64,000 nt of DNA, taken from Micromonospora sp. MA102. GTDB taxonomy: Bacteria; Actinomycetota; Actinomycetes; Mycobacteriales; Micromonosporaceae. Numbering within the stretch: position 1 is the stretch's first letter; each line of letters opens with the position of its first letter. Shown piece after piece: positions 1 to 8,573 of this stretch. The stretch lies in assembly GCF_025460765.1 (NCBI RefSeq), contig NZ_JAMWEG010000011.1:1-64000 (forward strand). Direction: 5' to 3'. The notes under the pieces were generated by a model that saw nothing but the letters and a program-made list of their open reading frames with translations, was not told the origin of the DNA and ran no database searches. The position numbers and the translations under genes are program-made.

Positions 1-1
1 C

Positions 2-253
2 AGGTACGAAGATCTCGTACGTGAGCCGCGAGCATCCGTCCAGCGGGTGATGGCGCAACTACTGTTGTCCGGGATCACGCCTCGGGTCGACGTGGGCATT
101 CCATCGTTCGAGGAGTTACACGCAATCGATCCGGGGTTTTTTCGACGAGGACAGGCGGGCACCCATCTCGACGAACTGTCGGACGATCTTCATCAGCTCT
201 TCTGGTCACGGCCCGACAATTGCGCCGCGATGACGCTCCTGGGCTACCGCTAG
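2..253 (+). CDS. Sulfotransferase family protein, C-terminal fragment (runs off left edge)
   Basis: The frame is open from the window edge to TAG at 251-253, giving 83 residues. It reads RYEDLVREP near the start and FFRRGQAGTHLDEL followed by an MTLLGY ending. This matches the C-terminal third of PAPS-dependent sulfotransferases, where an R-Y-E-D-L segment precedes an F-(F/Y)-R-x-G-x-x-G motif that contacts the nucleotide and a terminal M-x-x-L-G-Y. The N-terminal PAPS loop lies outside the window, so activity and substrate cannot be judged. A start at the internal GTG (47) would give an orphan piece lacking the catalytic half, so I treat it as the tail of a longer gene. Confidence 0.6.
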   Translation, partial: RYEDLVREPRASVQRVMAQLLLSGITPRVDVGIPSFEELHAIDPGFFRRGQAGTHLDELSDDLHQLFWSRPDNCAAMTLLGYR

Positions 254-383
254 GGACCAGCGGGGATTTACGCAGGCGCCGGTGGACGTCCATGGCCGCT
301 CGTACGCGTCCTCACCCGGTTGCTTACCCACCCACCAGGTGACACTCGACCGACGACAATCCAAACTTGCCTCGTCAGCCAAC

Positions 384-866
384 CTAGGTCTCCGGGGAGC
401 GGACGAACCAAGCGTCAGGCTTGTCGGCCGACGCAAGAGCCAAGCAACGGGCCTGATGAGGGTCGAGCTCCGGTAGGGCGTCAAGGTCGAACCAAGCGAC
501 TTCCATCGACTCGTCGTCGTTAACATGAGCATGGCCGCGGCGAAGACGGCAGCGGAAGCCCACATTGAGCCAGTACACCTGGTCGCCGTTGGGCGCGATC
601 GACAGGTCTAACGCTTCCACCGAGACCAGGCGCTCAACTGTGACGTCGACGCCGGCCTCCTCCATGACTTCCCGCGCCGCCCCGGCGGCGGGCTGCTCGC
701 CTGGTTCAAGGCAGCCGGTCACAAGCGCCCATCGACTGTTGTCGGTTCGGCGCACAAGAAGGACGCGACCGAGGTCATCGAACACGACCGCTGTGACGCC
801 CGACAATGGCAGCGGCGCTTGGCCGATCTTGCTACGCAACGCGACGACGAACCCCGGAATCGGCAC
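384..866 (-). CDS. Nudix hydrolase
   Basis: A 160-aa protein with a full Nudix box around residues 55-77 (pattern G-x5-E-x7-R-E-x2-E-E-x-G; visible core REVMEEAGV), which binds Mg2+ and cleaves nucleoside-diphosphate-linked compounds. The N-terminus (MPIPGFVVALRSKIG, then a GVTAVVF strand) is typical of actinobacterial ADP-ribose/NADH-type Nudix proteins. I chose GTG at 866 because the family begins at this I-P-x-F-(I/V) motif; TTG codons at 875 and 872 are alternatives. The Shine-Dalgarno is weak. It stands alone, convergent with the sulfotransferase fragment. The exact substrate cannot be told from sequence. Confidence 0.85.
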   Translation of the reverse strand: MPIPGFVVALRSKIGQAPLPLSGVTAVVFDDLGRVLLVRRTDNSRWALVTGCLEPGEQPAAGAAREVMEEAGVDVTVERLVSVEALDLSIAPNGDQVYWLNVGFRCRLRRGHAHVNDDESMEVAWFDLDALPELDPHQARCLALASADKPDAWFVRSPET

Positions 867-1058
867 GAGCAACAACCTACTGGTCCCCGAGCCACATCGG
901 GCTCCCGCGCCAGCCAGACCCCTCGTTTGTAGGTTCTAGGCGCTTCGTCCGGTGGGGTCCGTCCGCGTCCGCGACCTCGGGCGACTGTCCGCGCTTGGCG
1001 GCTGGCGGTTGTTCCCGTGCCGAGCAGTTGCTGTCGCTGTTGCCGCCGGGGCCGACGG

Positions 1059-1263
1059 GCCGAGGCGTTCGAGGCGTGGCAGCGGGAGGTCGAGCACGCC
1101 CGCTCCATCGAGCGGGTGGCCGAGTCCCTCGACGTCAGCGCCCACCACGCGCGCTGGCCGGAGGACGTCTCGCTTCGGCTGGTCATGCTGCACGGAGTAA
1201 GCCCGGCACAACGGCCACGCCGACTTCCTCCGCGAGGCCGTCGACGGCGTTGTCGGCGTCTGA
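1059..1263 (+). pseudogene. DinB/DUF664 family remnant, frameshifted
   Basis: Two adjacent frames together encode the C-terminal half of a mycothiol-dependent-type DinB (DUF664) protein. The first frame (1059-1193) reads EAFEAWQREVEHARS... to SLRLVMLH. The second (1201-1263) reads ARHNGHADFLREAVDG and ends at TGA 1261-1263. The conserved family segment L-x-H-M-I-E-E-Y-A-R-H-N-G-H is broken exactly at the junction, where bases are missing and an in-frame TAA (1198-1200) sits. The N-terminal helices are absent. This is a dead fragment directly upstream of the M20 gene, and the non-coding 867-1058 stretch before it shows nothing else recognisable. Confidence 0.7.
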
Positions 1264-1349
1264 ACAAGGGAGATCGCGCCCACTGTCGGAAGCCCGACCT
1301 CGCCGCGCGGGTCCTTGACCGGCCGGTCCGGCGTCGGAATTCTCGACCC

Positions 1350-2546
1350 ATGGCGTCGCCCACTACCGATCGGCCGGAGCTGTTGGCGCACGCGGAACGC
1401 CGGCGCGGGTCGCTGACCGAGCTGTACCGGCGGCTGCACGGCCATCCGGAGTTGGGGTTGTGGCTGCCGCGTACCCAGGAGGCCGTGCTCGACACCTTGC
1501 GTCCGCTGCCGCTGCAGGTGCGCACCGGCACCACCTCCAGCGCCGTGGTCGCCCGGCTGGCCGGCCGGGGCGACGCCCCGCCGGTGCTGCTGCGCGCCGA
1601 CATGGACGCGCTGCCGCTGACCGAGCGGACCGGCCTGCCGTACGCCTCGACGGTGGCCGGCGCCATGCACGCCTGCGGGCACGACGCGCACGTCGCCATG
1701 TTGGTGGAGGCCACCCACCTGATTGCGGGGGCCGATCCCGGCCCGCCCGGTGACGTGATCCTCATGTTCCAGCCCGGCGAGGAGGGCCACGACGGCTGCC
1801 GCACCGTGCTCGCCGACGGGCTGCTCGACGGTGACTTCGCACCGGCCCGCGCGTACGCCCTGCACCAGTTCCCGGGGCTGCCCGCGGGGACGGTGAGCAC
1901 CCGTCCCGGCGCGCTGCTGGCCGGTTCGGACGGGCTGACCGTCACCGTGCACGGCGCGGGCGGCCACGTGGCCCTGCCGCACCTCGGCGCCGATCCGGTG
2001 CCGGTGCTCTGCGCGGTCGTGCTGGCCGTGCAGCAGATGGTGACGCGCCGGTTCGACGTCTTCGACCCGGTGGTGGTCACGATCAACCGGCTGGACGCCG
2101 GCGTCTCCGGCGCGGGTGTCATCCCCGACACCGCGACGGCCGAGGGCACCGTGCGAACGTTCAGCGACGCCGCCCGGTCCCGGGTGGCCGAGGCGCTCGC
2201 CCAGGTCGCCGCGGGCGTTGCCGCCGCGCACGGCTGCACCGCCGAGGTGAGCGTGCACCCCGGCTACCCGCCGACCGTCAACGACGCGGTCGAGGCGCGG
2301 TGGGCGCTGGCCACGGTGGCCGGGGCGCTCGGCTCCGACCGGGTGAGCGAGCTGCCCACCCCGTTCCCGGCCAGCGAGGACTTCGCGTACCTGCTGCACC
2401 GCATGCCCGGCGCGATGCTGATCCTGGGCACCCGGCCCGCGGCTGGGCCGGTCGCGCCGGTGCACTCACCGCAGATGCGCCTCGAGGAGTCGGCGCTGAC
2501 CGCTGGGGTCGCCGCGCTCGCCGCGCTCGCCCTCACCCCGCGCTGA
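1350..2546 (+). CDS. M20 family metallopeptidase / amidohydrolase (N-acyl amino acid or hippurate hydrolase type)
   Basis: A 398-aa enzyme of the M20D amidohydrolase group, which removes acyl groups from N-acyl amino acids using a two-metal centre. Visible signatures are the RADMDALPL strand near residue 90, ACGHDAH near 110 (metal ligands), FQPGEEGHDG near 140 (catalytic Glu pair) and a C-terminal HSPQMRLEE segment. A lid domain (GGHVALPH) interrupts the catalytic domain as in the family. ATG 1350 is chosen because residues upstream belong to the DinB remnant frame. Length is normal. No signal peptide, so cytoplasmic. No operon partner; an IS5 remnant abuts its stop codon. Confidence 0.9.
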   Translation: MASPTTDRPELLAHAERRRGSLTELYRRLHGHPELGLWLPRTQEAVLDTLRPLPLQVRTGTTSSAVVARLAGRGDAPPVLLRADMDALPLTERTGLPYASTVAGAMHACGHDAHVAMLVEATHLIAGADPGPPGDVILMFQPGEEGHDGCRTVLADGLLDGDFAPARAYALHQFPGLPAGTVSTRPGALLAGSDGLTVTVHGAGGHVALPHLGADPVPVLCAVVLAVQQMVTRRFDVFDPVVVTINRLDAGVSGAGVIPDTATAEGTVRTFSDAARSRVAEALAQVAAGVAAAHGCTAEVSVHPGYPPTVNDAVEARWALATVAGALGSDRVSELPTPFPASEDFAYLLHRMPGAMLILGTRPAAGPVAPVHSPQMRLEESALTAGVAALAALALTPR

Positions 2547-2554
2547 CCACCGCG

Positions 2555-2773
2555 GGCGTCATTCCGTACCGCAAGCCCGCCGACGGCACCGCACTGGCGG
2601 CCTGGAAGGAGGGCCTCAACCGCGAACACCGCACCGTCCGCGTCAGGGTCGAGCACACCCCGGCCACGATGAAGAGCTGAAAGATCCTGCGCGACTGCCG
2701 CCGCGCCGGCCACACATTGGCCGATGCTGCTTCAGGCATCGCCAACCTGCACAACATCACCCTCGCCGCGTGA
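2555..2773 (+). pseudogene. IS5-family transposase C-terminal remnant
   Basis: The frame reads PYRKPADGTALAAWKEGLN, then VRVRVEHTPATMKS, a TGA (2678-2680) where the family has Trp, then KILRDCRRAG and GIANLHNITLAA to TGA 2771-2773. IS5-group DDE transposases end with R-A-R-V-E-H-x3-R-M-K-x-W-K-I-L-R-D-C-R and a final G-I-A-x-L-H-N-L motif that includes the catalytic Glu. Only this tail is left and it carries a nonsense change, so it is dead. It starts about 10 bp after the M20 stop, which marks an old insertion and deletion breakpoint. Confidence 0.75.
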
Positions 2774-2843
2774 GCACCAACCCGGTACCGGGCAACGTCT
2801 TCACCGAGTTGCGAGACAACCCTTAGACAGCGGAGCAGAGTTT

Positions 2844-2876
2844 GTGTCTGGTCACGGGACATTCTTGACGCGCACG
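2844..2876 (+). repeat. IS481-like terminal sequence, isolated copy
   Basis: This stretch holds GTCACGGGACATTCTTGACG, which resembles GTCACGGAACATGCTTGACA at 62769-62788 beside the IS481-type transposase and a diverged form near 52827. No transposase is next to it, so it looks like a solo end left by deletion. It lies between the IS5 tail and the VOC gene. Confidence 0.4.
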
Positions 2877-2899
2877 TCGGGCTGCGCGGCGGAACGAGC

Positions 2900-3337
2900 C
2901 TAGAGGACATCGAATTCGTTACCCTCGGGGTCGGCCATCGTGACGTGGTCAGGCGTACCGTCCGGTTCGTCCACCCGGAGCGCCGCCCCACCCGCCGCCA
3001 CCAGTTTGTCGACTACCGCTTGGACTCGCGGCCAGCGGAGCTCGAACGGCTCGTGCCGGCCGCCGCCGACGTGGACGTCGAAGTGCATGCGGTTCTTGAT
3101 TATCTTCGGCTCCGGCACCTTCAGGAAGGAGATACCGGGCCGGACGCCGTCCGGGTCCTCGATGAAGGCGCCGTCGTCCCACTCGTCCTCAGGAATCTTG
3201 AAATGGGTCTGCCATGCCTCCCAGGTGGCGAACCCTTCCGGTGGGGCGGCCAGGACGTACCCCAGCGCGAGGCACCAGAACGCAGCCAGTTCGCGCGGGC
3301 GCGCGCAGTCGGCGGTTAACGACCACTGCTCGGACAT
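2900..3337 (-). CDS. VOC (glyoxalase/bleomycin-resistance) family protein
   Basis: A 145-aa cytoplasmic protein of the Glyoxalase_6-like VOC type. It starts MSEQWSLTADCARPRELAAF, then has a WxxLGY-type helix, a central MHFDVHVGGG strand and a C-terminal MADPEGNEFDVL, the usual D-P-E-G-N-E-F ending that carries a metal ligand in active members. The ATG at 3337 matches the family start; longer frames upstream have no homologous sequence. Such proteins bind small molecules or metals, and substrate cannot be assigned. It is transcribed away from the M20 gene. Confidence 0.85.
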   Translation of the reverse strand: MSEQWSLTADCARPRELAAFWCLALGYVLAAPPEGFATWEAWQTHFKIPEDEWDDGAFIEDPDGVRPGISFLKVPEPKIIKNRMHFDVHVGGGRHEPFELRWPRVQAVVDKLVAAGGAALRVDEPDGTPDHVTMADPEGNEFDVL

Positions 3338-3392
3338 CGCCCCACCATAGGCCGCCGAACGTCTCACCGAGGGCCGGGCGAGTTTGGTCCGG

Positions 3393-3716
3393 CTACTCGC
3401 ATTCACCCGTATGCAGCTGGGCTTCCTCCCACTCCCGCATGCTCGGGTACCGGTCGCGGCAGCACCGCCCCTGCAGGTGATCGACGAACTGGGCCCGCTC
3501 GGCGTCGTTTGCAAGCCGCAGTCCACGATCGTGGGCTCCAGCCTGCAACACGACAGCACCGTCGGGCTCAACCGTCATGGTGATCTCGTCGTTGCGCGGC
3601 TCAGGCGTTCGAGCGGCCAAGTACCCAAAGTAGATGTAGCGGTAGTCGAACTCGTAGTGGCGGTCGTGCACCCAGTCGAGCCATTGATCCACCTGCGCCA
3701 AGGTCCACCGATTCAT
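3393..3716 (-). CDS. Hypothetical protein (107 aa)
   Basis: A 107-aa acidic, soluble protein beginning MNRWTLAQVDQWLDWVHDRH, rich in W, D, H and Y, with a YRYIYFGYLAAR strand and DEITMTVEPDGAVVL that looks like a beta-hairpin. Codon bias is that of a real gene. I do not recognise the family. Its 3' end lies 56 bp from the VOC start on the same strand, so the two may be co-transcribed. No signal peptide or membrane segment. Confidence 0.6.
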   Translation of the reverse strand: MNRWTLAQVDQWLDWVHDRHYEFDYRYIYFGYLAARTPEPRNDEITMTVEPDGAVVLQAGAHDRGLRLANDAERAQFVDHLQGRCCRDRYPSMREWEEAQLHTGECE

Positions 3717-4070
3717 ACGCCCCTCCCCTAGATCCTCACCAGCTCACGGTCACCCCCAACGCCATAGAACCAAGGCTATCTATGTACTGCTATCTGGCCT
3801 CCGAGGGCCGGCGCCGCCACATGGCTCGGACCCCCACCTCTCCGCGTGCCGGCAAGCGCAACGCCGCCCGCCGATCACCGAGGTGGGCCCACGTGCGGCA
3901 ACTGAGTGGTGGACCGGGCGACGAAGCCCGCGAATGAGCCCGCCGCCCGTTCCCCACGTCGATCCCAGCTGCTGCATCACCCCCTCGCCTCGGGCACCGG
4001 CACGTGCTTGTGCCGGCTGCCGATCCCTGAGCGGCAGAACGCCCGGCTGAGAGGCAAGCTCCGTGGGAGG
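3717..4070. other. Intergenic stretch without recognised gene
   Basis: About 350 bases between the hypothetical gene start and the HNH nuclease stop. A 38-codon open frame (ATG 3821) is present but has no recognisable content. I see no RNA gene or repeat. Confidence 0.5.
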
Positions 4071-4745
4071 TCAGGAGCTGCAGCTGTTCAGCATGCTTTG
4101 CAGGGCGGACTTCTCCGACGACTGCAGGGTCAGGCCCCAGGTGTACTTCACGGTGATCCACATCTTGCTGTAGGTGCACCGGTAGGACGACAGCGGCGGC
4201 TGCCAGGTAGATGGGTCCTGGTCGCCCTTGGCCTGGTTGACGTTGTCGGTGACGGCGATCAGCTGCGGGTGGGTGAGGTCGTTGGCGAAGCTCTGCCGCC
4301 GGCTGGTGGTCCAACCGTTGGCGCCGGAGCGCCACGACTCGGCCAGGGGCACGACGTGGTCGATGTCGACGTCGGAGGCAGCCGTCCAGGTCGCGCCGTC
4401 GTACGGGCTATACCAGCGTCCCGATACCGCGGCGCTGCTGCTGTCGGTGACGACGGAGGCGCCGTCGCGCTTGAGGACGGTCTCGCGGGTGTTGCAAATG
4501 CCGCTGATGGTGATCCAGTGCGGGAACAGGTCCCGGGAGTACCCGGTCAATGAGCCTTCGGCCCGGACGGTCAGCGTGTTGAGCTGCGACTGGGCGGTCG
4601 ACTTGGAGGGGATGCCGGGAGGCGTCGCAAGGGCTGGCGCGGTGTCCACGGCGAGTAGGTAGGCGCCGGTCAGGGCTACGGCGGCTGCGGCGGTGACGAC
4701 TCGCCGCCACAGTACGGGTCGGGTGGACTGTCGGGTGACGGGCAT
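4071..4745 (-). CDS. Secreted HNH endonuclease (DUF1524 / GmrSD C-terminal type)
   Basis: A 224-aa exported protein. Residues 1-40 form a signal peptide (RR near the start, hydrophobic core VVTAAAAVALTGAYLLAV, then ALA-T). The nuclease core DIDHVVPLAESW near residue 130, followed by RQSFANDLTHPQLIAV and NQAKGDQDPSTW, is the DUF1524 HNH arrangement (D-H-x-V-P-L-A, then N-D, then K-x-x-x-D). The family is common as small extracellular nucleases in actinomycetes. I start at ATG 4745 because the signal peptide begins there; an ATG at 4781 would add a non-signal leader. Divergent from the EEP gene with about 265 bp between. Confidence 0.85.
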   Translation of the reverse strand: MPVTRQSTRPVLWRRVVTAAAAVALTGAYLLAVDTAPALATPPGIPSKSTAQSQLNTLTVRAEGSLTGYSRDLFPHWITISGICNTRETVLKRDGASVVTDSSSAAVSGRWYSPYDGATWTAASDVDIDHVVPLAESWRSGANGWTTSRRQSFANDLTHPQLIAVTDNVNQAKGDQDPSTWQPPLSSYRCTYSKMWITVKYTWGLTLQSSEKSALQSMLNSCSS

Positions 4746-5010
4746 GAAGGCCTCCTCGGCAGGGCAATGGACAGCGACCATCTCCGTCGATCATGTCCAT
4801 CGATGGTTGCCTCTGCGAGGAGGAGAAGAGCCTTCTGCGAATACTGGTCCCGTGCCAGCCTCCCGGCGCCACGCCAGCAGCCGGCGGGCAAGGCTCTTGG
4901 TACTGGCGCTCGCGCGTGTCGACATGGCGACGCAGCGGCAATAGCCGCATCGGCGGCGTCCTACAGTGCAAGTTTCAGGCTGGTAGCACACCTGGATGCA
5001 GGGAGCGGCG

Positions 5011-5955
5011 GTGGCTGACCTGATCGTCATGACCTGGAACGTGGAAAACCTTTTCCGACCCGACGACACCGACACGTCGGCGGCGGAAACCTACGCCGCG
5101 AAGCTCGCCTATCTGGCCCTGCTCATCTCTGGCACCGGCGCCGACGTGGTCGCCCTTCAGGAGATCGGCTCTCCGGCAGCCGTTGAACGCCTCCGGGCAG
5201 GCCTCGGCGAGCCCTGGCAGGCGGTGGTGTCCTCACACCCGGACGGGCGTGGCATCCGGGTGGCTGTCCTCGCCCGGCACGCCCTCACCGAGGAAGCGCA
5301 GATCCTCGCGCTGCCGCAGGCAGGGCTGCCTGCGGTCCCCGACGTCGACGGCGGGACCTTGACCCACCTGGGTCGCGGAGCGATCCAGGTGCACGTCGAC
5401 TGCGGCGGACCAGGCTTGCGGCTGCTGACCGCCCACCTCAAGAGCAAGCTGCTTACCTACCCGGGCGGGCGGCGCTACCCGCGCACCGAAGACGAACGCG
5501 CCCGCGGCGCCGGCTACGCCCTGCTACGCCGCACCGCGGAGGCCGTCGCGTTGCGGGTGCATCTCAACGAGGTCCTTGCCGCGTCCGCCGTCGACGGGCA
5601 GCCGGGCATGCCGACGCTCCTGTGCGGGGATCTCAACGACGGACCGGACGCGGTCACGACCGTCCTGCTGGAGGGCCCGGCGGACGGGGACGTTCACCGG
5701 CCGGACAAGGGCGACGCGGTCCGGCTGTACAACCTCGGACGACGCCTGCCCCCAGCCCGCGCCTACTCCCGCATCTACCAAGGACGCGGGGAACTCATCG
5801 ACCACATCATGGCTACCCGCGACCTGCAACTACGGCTGGTCAGCATCGACTCCCTCGTCGACGACATCACCTCCATCGGTGCCTCCACCCGCAGCCGGGA
5901 GGCGGTCATCGTGCCGGATCACGCCCCGGTCGTCGCCCGGTTCACCGGCCTGTAG
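5011..5955 (+). CDS. Endonuclease/exonuclease/phosphatase (EEP) family protein
   Basis: A 314-aa enzyme with the EEP fold shared by exonuclease III, DNase I and sphingomyelinases. Motifs in order: MTWNVENLF (metal-binding Asn), VVALQEIG (catalytic Glu), LTAHLKSKLL, LLCGDLNDGPD (Asp/Asn pair), LIDHIMATRDL and the C-terminal VPDHAPVVARF (catalytic Asp-His). All active-site positions are present. GTG 5011 is preferred over ATG 4996 because GGGAG lies 8 nt upstream of it. No signal peptide, so its substrate is probably intracellular nucleic acid or a phosphodiester. It ends convergent with the DUF4236 gene. Confidence 0.85.
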   Translation: MADLIVMTWNVENLFRPDDTDTSAAETYAAKLAYLALLISGTGADVVALQEIGSPAAVERLRAGLGEPWQAVVSSHPDGRGIRVAVLARHALTEEAQILALPQAGLPAVPDVDGGTLTHLGRGAIQVHVDCGGPGLRLLTAHLKSKLLTYPGGRRYPRTEDERARGAGYALLRRTAEAVALRVHLNEVLAASAVDGQPGMPTLLCGDLNDGPDAVTTVLLEGPADGDVHRPDKGDAVRLYNLGRRLPPARAYSRIYQGRGELIDHIMATRDLQLRLVSIDSLVDDITSIGASTRSREAVIVPDHAPVVARFTGL

Positions 5956-5956
5956 C

Positions 5957-6009
5957 GCAGGCCGGTGCCCGCGCCAATGCTGGCAGCGTCCGTCGGTCAT
6001 CCGGCCTGC
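5957..6009. terminator. Possible shared terminator between convergent genes
   Basis: GCAGGCCGG (5957-5965) is the reverse complement of CCGGCCTGC (6001-6009), between the convergent EEP and DUF4236 stops. The loop is long (35 nt) and there is no T-tract, so this is tentative. Confidence 0.25.
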
Positions 6010-6039
6010 CGCCTCTAGAGGTCGTTCCGGCTCATCGGC

Positions 6040-7173
6040 CTACTGCTCGCCGGTTAGCTCGGCGAGGTCGACGGCGCTGAGGAGTTCGGCGAGTGCGGGC
6101 TCGGTGGCGAGGTTCAGGGGCTGCAGGTCGCCGGTGCGGGCTCGTTGGTTGAGCACCAGCTCGGTGCTGGTGTCGTTGACGATCCGGGCTGCGTCGGCTG
6201 TCTGCCACTGGACGCCATTGAGTGCTCGGCGGTCGAACGTGGCGGCGAGTAGGCAGGAGACACGGGGCCGGCCGTAGCTGTCGGGCCCGTCGTGGCGCAG
6301 GACGGCGACGCGGGTGGAGGCGATCGCGGGTGCGACGGCAAGAGCTTCCCTTACGGTGACCAGGACTTGGCCGCACACGAATTGTTTGTAGTAGTCGGCG
6401 CGGTCGCGCTGCGGCAGTTTGCGTAGGGACAGGTTGCCCGCCTGGGTGGTGGTGGGCATGCGTTCAGGCACGACCTGGTCCATGTTGGGTACGAGCACCA
6501 CGAGGGAAACCTCGTCATCGGTGACGCCGACCGCGGCGCTGGGTGCCTCGTTGTCCTCGAAGGCTTCCTCCAGCGTGTCCAGGACGACCTCGGGCGCGTT
6601 GGTGCACAGTTGCTGCCACCGCTGGTCGAGGTATTGCTGCCAAGCCGCCTGCTGTTCACATCGGGTCGCCCACTGCCGCTGCATCTCTGCCTCAGCCCAC
6701 TGGGTGGCCAACTGCTTGGCCCGAGCTCGCTTCGCGCGCTCGAAAAGGCCGATATCGGCCAGGGCGTGCTGTTCGTAGTGCTTGTAGATGCTCGCCCGGT
6801 CAGGGGGTGCTGGTTGCGGTGCGATGGGTCGGCTGGCTGCGGGGAAATCGACCCTGTGCAGCTCCAAGATGCGCAGGAAGGTCTGGGCCAGGCGTTGGGC
6901 CTCCTCGACTCGCTGCGCGTGTGCCGCTTGCCTCTGCTGAGCCGCCACCTGCCGCTGATATGTCGCGGCCGACGTCGCCCGACCGCCGGAGCGGCTCGAG
7001 CGGCGACCACCCCCGAGGGAGGTGTAGAAGCCGACGGGACCCGCGCCAGTGGAGAAGCCGGTGCGACCGGCGCCGAAGTGAACCCGGGCCGCCCGCGGGC
7101 CGACGCTGGTGCGGATGCCGCGCGAGGAGGCCCGGATACGCACCCCGGGTGCCAGCTTGATGGAGAACCCCAT
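6040..7173 (-). CDS. DUF4236 domain protein
   Basis: A 377-aa protein. Residues 1-55 are a clear DUF4236 domain: MGFSIKLAPGVRIRASSRGI followed by GPRAARVHFGAGRTGFSTGA, a small beta-barrel-like glycine-rich module of unknown role. Residues 70-200 are Q-, A- and R-rich and likely form long helices or coiled coil (QRQVAAQQRQAAHAQRVEE). The last about 150 residues form a separate acidic domain with no recognised match. The start ATG at 7173 is supported by the domain beginning at residue 1. Soluble, function unknown. Divergent from the secreted lamin-tail gene across a 250-bp promoter region. Confidence 0.8.
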   Translation of the reverse strand: MGFSIKLAPGVRIRASSRGIRTSVGPRAARVHFGAGRTGFSTGAGPVGFYTSLGGGRRSSRSGGRATSAATYQRQVAAQQRQAAHAQRVEEAQRLAQTFLRILELHRVDFPAASRPIAPQPAPPDRASIYKHYEQHALADIGLFERAKRARAKQLATQWAEAEMQRQWATRCEQQAAWQQYLDQRWQQLCTNAPEVVLDTLEEAFEDNEAPSAAVGVTDDEVSLVVLVPNMDQVVPERMPTTTQAGNLSLRKLPQRDRADYYKQFVCGQVLVTVREALAVAPAIASTRVAVLRHDGPDSYGRPRVSCLLAATFDRRALNGVQWQTADAARIVNDTSTELVLNQRARTGDLQPLNLATEPALAELLSAVDLAELTGEQ

Positions 7174-7423
7174 CAGCCGACGGTAGGCCCCGACGCTTGA
7201 GGGACCGTTCAGCCTGTTGCCTGATCACTGCTCCGCCAACTGGCCGCGCCCGTGTCCCTATCGGCCATCCTCGGATGCCCGGCCCGGCACTATCGCCGAT
7301 GTTGCCGGCTTCGGCTCCCGAAATTGTCGCCGCGCATCCTTACGATCTTGCACGCATGTAATGCCCATGCATCTGCCGGCGATGGGTTCTCGCCGGTTTC
7401 TGCCTTTGAGTCAAGGGGACCAC

Positions 7424-7879
7424 TTGAAGAACAAGCCGATCGGTGCCGTCGGGGCGCTCGCCATCGCGGTCGGTGGGTCGCTCGCCGCAGCCACGCCGGC
7501 GCAGGCCGCCACTCCGGCCGTCATGATCACGTTGGCGTACTACAACTCTCCGGGCAGCGACACCGGGTCGAACACCAGCCTCAACGGCGAGTACATCCGG
7601 CTGACCAACAAGCGCACCTCCGCCATCAACCTGAAGTACTGGACCCTGCGCGACAAGTCCAGCCACATCTACAAGTTCGCCAGCGACTTCAAGCTCGGTG
7701 CCGGCGCCAGCGTCTACATCCACACCGGCAAGGGCACCAACACCAGCACCCACCGCTACTGGGGCTCCGGCGCGTACATCTGGAACAACACCGGCGACGC
7801 CGCCTACCTCCGTAACTCCGCCGGCACGGCGATCGACTCGTGCTCCTGGGGCAGCACGGGCAGCTACACCAACTGCTGA
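7424..7879 (+). CDS. Secreted lamin tail domain (LTD) protein
   Basis: A 151-aa protein with a signal peptide (hydrophobic GAVGALAIAVGGSLAAATPA, cleavage after AQA) followed by one lamin-tail domain (residues 32-150). The domain shows NGEYIRLTNK, INLKYWTLRDKS and YIWNNTGDAAYLRN, a beta-sandwich found on extracellular actinobacterial proteins and nucleases. No catalytic domain is attached, so it is probably a structural or binding surface module. TTG 7424 is chosen because AAGGGGA sits about 7 nt upstream and the signal peptide starts at once; an ATG at 7370 in the same frame would place 18 extra polar residues first. Followed by a strong terminator. Confidence 0.8.
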   Translation: MKNKPIGAVGALAIAVGGSLAAATPAQAATPAVMITLAYYNSPGSDTGSNTSLNGEYIRLTNKRTSAINLKYWTLRDKSSHIYKFASDFKLGAGASVYIHTGKGTNTSTHRYWGSGAYIWNNTGDAAYLRNSAGTAIDSCSWGSTGSYTNC

Positions 7880-7893
7880 ACCAGCACGGCATG

Positions 7894-7925
7894 AGCGCCG
7901 GCCCGCCATCAAGCGGGCCGGCGCT
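7894..7925 (+). terminator. Intrinsic terminator hairpin after LTD gene
   Basis: A perfect 13-bp inverted repeat (AGCGCCGGCCCGC at 7894-7906; its complement at 7913-7925) with a 6-nt loop, 14 nt after the stop codon. It lacks a long T-run, as is usual in high-GC actinomycetes. Confidence 0.8.
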
Positions 7926-8104
7926 TCGCTTGCGCTCCTTCACCCCCGTCCCCGGCGTTCCCGGGACGCCCGGGACATGCTCCATCCCTTGATTGGCGGT
8001 GAGGAGCAGAAACAGGACCTGGCAACGGTCGGTCAAGATGCTGATACACATGGTGGCCGACCGGCTGGTGCCGAACGTTGACACTGGTCAGCACACCCGG
8101 ACAG

Positions 8105-8573
8105 GTGACATACCAGCCTCCGTAGGACCCGTGGCAGGAGCCAACGCCTCCGCCACCCCCACCGCCGTACGAGCCGAAAGCCGGGTACGGCAGCCAGCTG
8201 CCGCCGTACCCGACGGCGCAGTTCCCAGCATCTGCCAGCTGGAACCAGGCGCCGCCGCGGCGGAAGGCGTCCAAGGGCAAGATCGCGCTCCTCAGCGCAG
8301 GGGTGCTGGTCGTGCTTTGCTGCGGAAGGCCCGGCATTGTCGCCCTTGTCTCCCCCACCAGTTCCGACAAGGACCCCACCACCCCGCCGGCCCCGACTGT
8401 CCAGGCCGCGGATGCCCCGTCGACTGCAACGGAGGCAGGCCTCGCCGCCACGCCAGCAGCACCGTCGCCGACTGCGGTGACCCCCGCGGCTGCCGCCACC
8501 CCAGTGGTCGAGACCCGAACTGTCGCTGAGACGCAGAAAATTGCGTACCAAACCAGGACCGTCAAACTATTGG
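8105..8573 (+). pseudogene. G5-domain membrane-anchored protein, truncated with in-frame stop
   Basis: From GTG 8105 the frame reads MTYQPP, TAG (8123-8125), DPWQEP, then a proline-rich stretch (PPPPPPPYEPK), the basic anchor PPRRKASKGK, a transmembrane helix (IALLSAGVLVVL near 8282-8320), a P/T/A-rich linker, and VETRTVAETQKIAYQTRTV. That last motif is the first strand pair of a G5 domain. The rest of the G5 domain is missing: homology stops at about 8573 and an unrelated reading frame follows. With an amber codon and loss of the functional domain this is a decayed gene. Intact relatives tether G5 domains outside the membrane. Confidence 0.65.

Noticed and set aside
719..2465. Two long minus-strand open frames over the M20 gene
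   Set aside because: They are antisense to a clear M20 amidohydrolase and lack any motif.
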